DNA of 16,784 bases, from NCBI GenBank assembly GCA_029865515.1, contig JAOUGQ010000036.1, forward strand, positions 1-16,784, written 5' to 3'. The notes under the pieces were generated by a model. The model saw only the letters and a program-made list of their open reading frames with translations. It ran no database searches and had not been told where the DNA came from. Made by a program: the position numbers and the translations under genes. The stretch comes from Nitrospirota bacterium (GTDB lineage: Bacteria > Nitrospirota > Nitrospiria > Nitrospirales > UBA8639). Positions 7,784 to 16,784 of the stretch are shown one piece after another. Positions within the stretch are counted from its first letter, which is position 1, and the number at the start of each line of letters is the position of its first letter.

Positions 7784-10700
7784 ATTTTATCCCCGGGCGA
7801 CTTCGTGGTGTCGATACCGATAATAGGCCGCACACGCTCCTTCGCTCGAAACCATCGGCGCTCCAAGGGGGTGCTCCGGGGTGCACCGGATGCCAAATGC
7901 TGAACAGGCTGAGGGTTTCATGAGTCCCTGTAGAATGCGTCCGCTTTGGCACTCAGATTCAAGGGCGTTGGAGCTGCGGCTCAGTTGAATGCGATCTTCG
8001 AATATTCGGAGTGCATCAAATTCGGCGAAAGATTGCCGAAGTTGCAATCCACTTCGCGAGATTTCCCCTATCCCCCGCCAATTGCGTGAGGTGGGCTCAA
8101 ACACCTCGTCGACCACTTTGCGAGCTTCAAGATTCCCCGACTGCTGAACGGAACGGGAGTATTGATTTTCTACTTCATACCGGCCCTCTTCCAGTTGCGT
8201 GACCACCAGCTGCACCCCTTCTAAAATATCCACCGGTTCGAATCCGGTGACGACAATAGGCACCTGAAACCGGTGACAGATGAGCTCATACATGTCATAG
8301 CCCATGACGGTACAGACATGTCCGGCAGCAAGGAAGCCCTGCACGCGATTTTCAGACGATGAAAGAATGGCTTCCATGGCCGGGGGGACTAACACGTGAG
8401 CGACCAGGAGACTGAAGTTTGAAAGGTGAAGGCGTCGGGCTTGGAGAACCGCCATGGCTTGAGCTGGAGCCGTCGTCTCAAATCCCACGGCAAAACAAAT
8501 GATGTGACGTTGAGGATACGTGTGAGCAATCTCCACCGCATCCAAGGGGGAATAGATGATGCGGATGTCTCCTCCCTGGGCTTTCACGTGGAGGAGGTCG
8601 TCACGGGATCCCGGCACGCGCAGCATATCGCCGAACGAACAAAAAATGACGTCAGGAAGGCTGGCCAGTTGGCATGCCGCATCAATGAGTTCGATGGGCG
8701 TGACGCACACGGGGCATCCCGGGCCATGAATGAGGGTGATGGCCGTGGGCAGGAGGCGGTCCAGTCCATACCGGACAATGGAATGGGTTTGCCCTCCGCA
8801 GACCTCCATAATGGTCCAGGGATGGCGGGTGATCCGATGGATTTCTTTGGAAAGCGCGTGCACGGCTTTCGGATCTCGAAATTCATCCACGTATTTCATG
8901 GACGCGGGCTCTCATTCGTCGGATCAAGGCTGAGTTGGGCAATCATCGATAATGATTCCTTCGCAGCCTGTTCATTCACCTGGCTAATAGCGAATCCGAC
9001 ATGGACGATCACATAGTCGCCAACGGAAGCCTCGGGAACCAGGGCCAGGCACACTTCTTTCGTCACCCCGGCAAAAGAAACCGTTCCTGTCCGAAGGTCG
9101 CCGTCCTCAATTCGTTGAATTTGTCCTGGAATGGCTAAGCACATAGTATGGCCGTGGCTGAGTTTTTTCCGTCATGCCTGCTTTCGGTGGACAGGGAGCC
9201 TTTCCTTTTTTTTCTGTGTCGGGTATTTCGTGAATGTATGTACGGCAACGAGACACTGCCCCAGGGATAGCCCGCCGTCATTCGTTCCAAACAGATGAGG
9301 AGAATACACCGGGATACCTTGTTGGATGAACTCATTTTCTGAAAGCCTCAGAAGAACGGAATTCTGAAAGACCCCGCCGGAGAGGATTATCTGGGTACAT
9401 GTCATGCGCTCGGCAATGTTGGAAATTAATTTTGCCAGTGCGTGGTGAAATCCGAGGGCAATGACTGAGGGACTTAACCGTTCTGACATGTCACGGATGA
9501 TATCGGAGATCATTGGCCGCCAATCGGCGACCCATCGTCCCTCTGACTGGGACTCTACGGGAATGTGGTAGCGTTCGGGCCGGATATGATTGGCTTCACC
9601 ATCTGCCAGGAATTCCAGGGCCATCGCCGCTTCCCCTTCAAAGCCGGAGACTTGCACTAAGCCCAATAAGGCGCTCACTCCGTCAAAGAGCCGACCCATG
9701 CTGGACGTGGCAGGGCAATTTACCTCTCTCTCTAGTAAGGCCATCAACGACCTCGTCCTATCCGGGCCTAAGGATTGAATCGGGGGAAGATCCAAATCCA
9801 ACAGCCGATCTCCTAACATTTCATGTAGGAGGGACAGTGCCACCCGTCGTGGTTCTCGCATGCCGATCTCCCCGCCGGGGAGTGGAAACGGGCGCAAGTG
9901 GCCAATTCGTTGAAATCCTGAAGAATCACAGATGAAAAACTCTCCGCCCCACATGGTTTCATCTGAACCATATCCGGCTCCATCCCACGCGACTCCAAGG
10001 ACGGGACCACTCAACCCGATCTCGGCGATACATGATGCAATATGCGCATGGTGATGTTGGACGGGAATAACCGGAATGTGGTGTTGTTGCCCGAACCGGC
10101 GAGCGAATCGGGTTGAATGATAATCCGGATGACTATCGCATGCGACGGCTTGTGGCGTGAGATTGAGCAGGGTCAGCAGATCGGAAACCGTCCGTTCGAA
10201 TTGCGTGCAGGCTTCAGCCGTTGAGAGGTCACCGATATGTTGACTGACGAGCACCTCGTTCTGTGTGGTGACCGCGATCGTATTTTTCAGATGTCCCCCC
10301 ACTGCCAAAATACAAGGAAGACGCGTGGCTCTGTCCGGCAATGGTTTCAAGGCAAGAGGCGTGGGCACAAACCCGCGTGCCCGACGAAGAATCATCGGTT
10401 TCCCGCTCACCACTCGCACTACTGAATCATCGACCGGCCTGGCAATTGGGCGGTTATGAACAAGAAACGCATCGGCAATTCCGCGAAGGCGTTCCAGCGC
10501 GTCCTGCTCGTCAATGGCAATGGGTTCTTCAGCCCGGTTTCCACTTGTCGCCACAACAGGGATTGCCATATGAGCCATCATGAGGTGATGGAGCGGGGTG
10601 CAGGGCAACATGGCTCCCAGGTAGGGATTGTCGGGTGCAACCTCGTAAGACAGTGTTGACGGATCGGTTCGTCGTAACAAGACGATGGGAGCGGCCTGGG

Positions 10701-13700
10701 AGGTGAGGAGGTCTATTTCCTTTGATGATACCAGGCAATAGCGTTTGAGTATTTCTAAGGAGGGGAAGAGAATGGCAAACGGCTTGGTGGGGCGATGTTT
10801 CCGCTGACGTAGCCGTTGAACGGCCTCGGATGATCGGGCATCCACCCAGAGTTGAAATCCTCCTAATCCTTTCACTGCGAGAATGCCACCATCTCTGATG
10901 ATGTCACTCGCTTCTTGAAGCGCCTCTTCTCGTTGCGCCAGGATGGCCCCTTCATAATTCCATAACGCGGCCTGAGGCCCGCACGTGGGACAGGCCATGG
11001 TCTCCGCGTGAAAGCGGCGATTAGAGAGGTCGGCATATTCTTGCTGGCAATCAGAGCACAGGGGGAACTGATCCATCGTGGTACTGAGACGATCGTAAGG
11101 CAGACGAAGCACGATACTATACCGCGGACCGCACTGCGTACAGGTGGTGAAGGGATATCGAAAACGACGTGATTGAGGATCGTTGATGTCTTGAACGCAT
11201 TGTCGGCAGGTTGCCAGGTCAGGCGAAATCACGGGTTGCCGCCAGCCGTCTGATTGACTAGGACGAATAGAAAACGTGGATTCGCCCACATTGGGGATTA
11301 GTGTTGCGGCTAGTTCTTGAATCGTTGCCGGATGAGGAAGTTGGGAGTGAAGACGTTCTTGAAATCGTTGGAGATTGGTGGGCTGACCTTCTACTTCGAG
11401 AATGGCGCCTTGTCCGGTATTGGCCACCCAGCCCCCAAGAGACAACTCATGCGCCAACCGGAAGACAAAGGGCCGGAAGCCCATGCCTTGTACCACTCCG
11501 CGAATGATCAGTCGAATCCGTTCGGTGCAATCCGGCGTGGTGGTCGAAGAGACTGCAATCGTCATCCTGATGTCTCCAGCAATTCAATTTCTTTGAGCAC
11601 CAGTTCAGGCTGATCTTCCCAAAGGACATTTCCTGACGAACAGTGAGAACAGGCAAACGTCTCAGGCCCTCGGTCGGTAGTGTGTCCACAGGCACGACAT
11701 ATGCCTTTCGCAGGCAGAATTCGGATTTCGAGAGTGGCGTGATGGGCTGGTGTCCCTTGCGCCGCGAGGCGAAATGTGGTTTGCAATTCCTCTGAGGTAT
11801 GACTGGCCAAATGGGAATGGCTACTGATTTCCAGACGGATGAGAGAGAGATGGGTCCCGGGTTGGCTTTGACAGGCTTCCTCCACTCTGGTCACCATCTG
11901 GCGCATTAATTGGAGTTCGTGCATGTCGGCTGCCCCAATTCTTCCTTCACGATTCGAAGGACCACCAACGGTATGGCCCGGGATACCTGGGGGGAGAGGG
12001 GTTCGCCCGGGTGAATGTGGCCCAATTCGATGCCATAAAGGATGACCTGTTGCGGCAAAAGTTCCAACGTGTTGGCCAAGGTCAGCGCTTCCCCTAACCC
12101 GAATGCGTGAGTGGAAGCTGTCGAAGAGCCCCAGGTCAATTGACCTATTTTATCGAGATCCTGGGGGGCGATGAAACGAACAATGTTCCCTGCTTCAGAC
12201 TGGCTATGAACCGCATCGATCAAAATGAGTGTCTCCGTTTCCTCCATTTCATGAAGGAGATTCAGTCCTGCCAAACCGCCTTCAATTACTGAGACGGAGG
12301 GACTTTGATAAGGTAGAAGCTGCCGGGCAACGATATCGCCGATTGCATCATCCCCGGCAAAAGAATTTCCCAACCCGATGATTTTGATGTTGGCCATCAA
12401 TCAGGAAACCTCTTCTCTGGTGAATTTCAAAAAGTGGGTGGCGCAGGAGATACACGGATCATAGCTGCGAATCAGTTGCTCGCATTTCCTCGCTGTCTCC
12501 TGGTCGTTCAGATGGAGTATACCCGGCAGCAGGTTTCTTAGATCGTCTTCCATGCGGCGTTGATTTTGGGATGTCGGTGGAACAATTTTGGCGAGGCGAA
12601 TGGTTCCGTCAGTATTGACCTCATAGCGATGATACAGCAAGCCTCGCGGGGCTTCGGTGGCGGCCATCCCTACCCCCGCCCGAAAAGTCACCGGAACGGC
12701 TGGAGTACAGGGCGGCTCATAATTCTCGATTAAGCGAAGGGCTTCGTCAAAGGCATACAGAACTTCTACTGACCGTGCCACAATGCCCATTGATGCCCGG
12801 TTGAAGGGCAAGGCCAATCCTGTGCTCTGTAAGAATTCTTTGGCTAACGCAGAGAGGCGATCCTGGTTGAGGGCCAGGCGAGCCAATGGGCCTGTGAGGT
12901 ACGACCTCCCATTCAATGTGCAGTGCAGGGCATTGGAATAGGGTACCTGTACTTCATGGAAATGGTGTTCAAACTCGGATGCGGCCATGTGGTGCCCTTG
13001 ATTCGTCATCACGTCGCCTTCATTCATCGGATAATCAGAAGACCCGCGTAGGGCGAGGAAGGTATACGTCTGTTCGGGGTCTTGAAATTCAAACCGGCTC
13101 ACCCACCGGAGCGTTTCTACAGCGGCATCTCTCGCCCAAAGGAATTCGTCTTTCAGTGCATGGAGGGCGCTCTTGGTCGGCGCTTGAGAAAATCCGCCGA
13201 TTTTGACCGAGACCGGATGCACCGATCTTCCTCCCAAGAGCGTTAAGAGGTGATTGCCCGCTTTCTTCATTCGAAGCCCACGTTTCACAAGATCTGAATG
13301 GGAACGAGCCATATCGAGCCCACTGGCGAACCCTAAAAAATCAGGACTCTGGAGCAGATAGATGTGCAGGACATGACTTTCGATCCATTCCCCGCAATAG
13401 AGGAGTCGACGTAAATCTCTAATGCCTTGTGGAATCTCCACTCCGAAAATCGGTTCCAAGGCATGCACGGCACTCATTTGGTAGGCCACCGGACAAATGC
13501 CGCAGATGCGCGCTACGATATCGGGTACTTCGTTGACGTGGCGGCCTTGAAGAAAGGCTTCGAAGAAGCGTGGAGGTTCGAAGATGCGGAGCTGGACGTC
13601 TTGGACTTGTCCATCCTTCACCGTGACATGCAGGGCGCCTTCTCCTTCTACCCTGGCCATCATGTCGATCTTAATCGTACGGGTGCTATCTGGATTCCCA

Positions 13701-16700
13701 GGCATCGCTTTCCTTTTGAAACGGCTGAACCGATCCGTTGATTCCTCGAAACCGGCGGACCATGTCTGCGGGAATGAGTTGAAAATGCTCATGAAATTGT
13801 TTGGCGAGTGAATCAGTATTCGGCGGGACACCGGGAATGACTGAATCATGTTCGGCGGGGCCAAAACATCCATAACACTCCCTGCCCATACTGGGGCAGA
13901 TGGCCCCGCATCCGGTCCGCGTGACCGGTCCAAGGCAGGACATGCCCTTTGAGACCAGGACGCAGACGTGCCCCTGCCGTTTACATTCCAGACACACGCT
14001 ATGCGTGGGAATTCGGGGTGTGACTCCCCTCAGCAAATCAGTCAGGACTCGAAGCAGTTGCTGCTTATCGAGCGGGCATCCCCATAATTCATAATCCACC
14101 TTGACGTGTTCAGAAATGGGGGTCGACGTACTCAGGCTGTGGATATATTCGGGGCTGGGGTATACCGCCCGTTTGAAGGCTTCCACATCGGCCCAGTTTC
14201 GAAGGGCCTGAATACCGCCTGAAGTGGCACAGGCGCCAATGGTTATCAACGTCGTTGTTTGTTGGCGGAGATCCAGAATCCGTGGGAGATCCTCAGGGCA
14301 GGTAATGGAGCCTTCCACAAGCGTAATATCATAAGGGCCAGGCTGCATATTGCTGGAGGCTTCAGGGAAATAGGCAATGTCGAGGGCCTCTCCCAAGGCC
14401 AGGAGATCGTCTTCCATATTCAGAATGCTCAACTGGCACCCATCACAGGAGGCAAACTTCACCACCGCAATCCGGGGGCGAGGTCTTCCTGGAGGATTCT
14501 GTGTTTCCTCGGTTGAATCGTTCATATCACTGGCTCATCTGCTTGCACAATTTCCCCTTTGAAAATAAGGCAGGGGGAATTTGCTTTTTTCTATCTTTGT
14601 TTGCGTCAATCCCGACATTTTTAATCGGGAATCCATATTTTTCCAGAGCATTTCTTTATTCTTTGTTCACACCCCTACTTTTCCAAAAAACGGCACCACC
14701 CGGTCCAATCGCATCACCGGCCCATCCTTACACAAAAAGAACGGCCCAAGCTGGCAATGCCCGCAGAGCCCGATGCCGCATTCCATATGCCGCTCCAGCG
14801 ACACATACATGGAGTCAGGACGTAGCCCATGATGGGATAAGGTGTTGCAGGCAATCCGCATCATGATTTCGGGTCCGCACATCATGACCACTGTGTTATC
14901 GGGGTCCACCTGCAGCTGGTCAAATAATTCGGTGACCACCCCCACATGATTATGCCAGGTTTTGCCGGGTTCATCGCTGGTCAGCAGCACCTGCGTGCGG
15001 GGTTCATGCCGCCAGGCATCGAAGCGTTCCCGGTACAGCAAGTCGTGAGGGGTCTTCACCCCGTGGAGAATGGTCATGGCCCCGTACGCCTCTCGCCTCC
15101 GGAATATGTACTCAATCGCGCCGACCACCGGAGCGCAACCCAACCCGCCCGTGACGATGAGCACGTCCTTCCCTTGCGCTTCCCTCATGGGCCATCCAAT
15201 TCCGAATGGCCCGCGAACTCCCACGGCCTCGCCTTTCTGCATAGTGCCCAGGACTTTCGTGATTCGTCCCACCACACGAATCGTGTGGTCCAGAAATTCC
15301 GGCTCGTCAGGATCAGACACGATGGAAATAGCCACTTCGCCCACACCGAACACATACAGCATATTGAACTGTCCGGCCTCAAACCGAAAAGATCCCCTGT
15401 GTGCAGCGTCTGTCAATTGCAGACGAAACGTCACGATATCCGTGGACTCCTGTTTCCTGTCCACAATGACAGCCGGATGAATGAGGTAGGGATTGTGAGT
15501 CATATAGTGAGGTTTTTCATTTTGAACTGTTAGGCCAGCAAGAGAATAGCAGTCAATGAATAACCTATCATAACAAAATGGATCGATCGGATCTTCCCCG
15601 GTTCCAAGCTTTTCCTAAAGGTATGAAAGCCAAATTTTAGTGTAGGGAATTTCCTTAAAATGACAGGAATGGAGATTCTTATGTATAAGCGTAAATGCAA
15701 AGACAACTATTGTGGCATAAAAAAGGTCTCAAAAATTTCAGGGATCATGAGGTAACGCTTCAGCCTCATCTTTGGGGGATTTCACCTCGTTCGAGAGGAA
15801 GAATGCGCCCGAGGAGTCAACTTTTCCTGGTATATCGCCGGGTCCTTGCGGTTCTAGCGGACCTGGGGTAAGGTTTTTCGGTTGTGCCGCGTTTGGGAAG
15901 GGAGGTTTGTCCTCGGCATCATCCCGTGATCTCCCGGTCGCTGGGCGTCATCCCTCGTCTTAGGCCTGATGGTGAATGGGATGCAATATTCAATTTACTG
16001 AAGAGAGAGGAATCCACATGAAAATTTTACTAATGGGATGCATGCGGCTTGCTCTGGTGCTCGTGTTTTCGATCGGACTTGCTGGTTGCGATTCCAAGCC
16101 GGAACAGCCTGCTGCCGACACGTTGGTGAAAGCTCAAAAAGCACTGGTAGCAGGGCAAACGTCGATTGATGAGCTACCCGACCGGAACATCGAGCGTATG
16201 GATGTCTGTGCCTTATTGCCGGGTGGTGTGGTGGCATCCGCCCTGAACCTGAAACTGGCGGAAACCCAGGCGGGCACGGAGATGTGTAGCTATACACTGC
16301 GTCGTGATTCCGGACCTGAAGTAGGAGTCGTCGTTTCACTCACCAAGAGTGTGAGCTTCATTGTCACCCGGAATACCTCCGAAAACGCGAGGGACGTGCC
16401 GGGGCTTGGGGTAGCGGCGTTTACAAGGAAGGTCACCGGCAGTCATCAGGACCTCTGGGTCGCTCGTAAGGATGGACTATTTTTTCATGTTTTAGGTTAC
16501 GATCCAGATATAGCCGAACCGGTTGCGAAGGTAGCTCTCGAAACCATTCCGTGATTCCTCGATGACCGTTCCCTGGGACTCAATCCCGGTTTTTGCCCTG
16601 AAGTGAGCGTCATGGAATATCTAACCCATTAAAAATTGTCTGTTCCTCTTAACCGTGTAGAGGTTGGCCGATCATGGAGTGCGCGTGGGTATTCGTGCGA

Positions 16701-16784
16701 TCTGTTTGGTGATCTTCCAGGGCGGGAGTGGAAAAATTTTGTCCATTCGATCAATGCGTGTAGTTGCGATCGTTGACGGATAAT

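Overview
The window looks like part of a Gram-negative bacterial chromosome of medium GC. The gene set, with a group 3b-type [NiFe] hydrogenase, Hyp maturation genes, a universal stress protein and lipoproteins with E. coli-like promoters, would fit a Nitrospira-like (Nitrospirota) genome. That placement is inference from gene content and general resemblance. No rRNA, tRNA, phage, IS element or CRISPR array was seen.

Left part (1-5100) is a loose set of single genes separated by long, repeat-rich spacers. It starts with the 3' part of a tandem universal stress protein gene cut by the window edge. Next come a 30-residue single-span membrane peptide, a secreted stand-alone Lon-type (S16) protease domain with its own promoter, a single-domain globin gene with a one-base frameshift, and a large protein that fuses a papain-type cysteine peptidase to an alpha/beta-hydrolase.

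Middle (5100-6700) holds an HDOD-domain gene. It is convergent with the long hydrogenase cluster, and a 15-base palindrome lies between them.

Right part (6719-15503) is one minus-strand cluster. In transcription order it is hydG, hydD, hydA, the maturation endopeptidase, hypA, hypF, hypC, hypD, hypE. Genes overlap or nearly touch, except for 141 bases between hydG and hydD that carry a palindromic dispersed repeat. The HydGDA proteins should form a cytoplasmic NAD(P)-linked [NiFe] hydrogenase. HypF, HypC, HypD and HypE make and deliver the Fe(CN)2CO group, HypA helps bring nickel, and the endopeptidase trims the HydA tail. Two usual partners are absent from the window: the beta subunit HydB, normally upstream of hydG, and the nickel GTPase HypB.

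The right edge carries a divergent gene for a small lipoprotein with a clear intrinsic terminator.

Most notable: the hydrogenase locus without hydB or hypB, the papain/alpha-beta-hydrolase fusion, the secreted mini-Lon with an intact Ser-Lys pair, the frameshifted globin, and two copies of a 32-base palindromic repeat about 11.8 kb apart.
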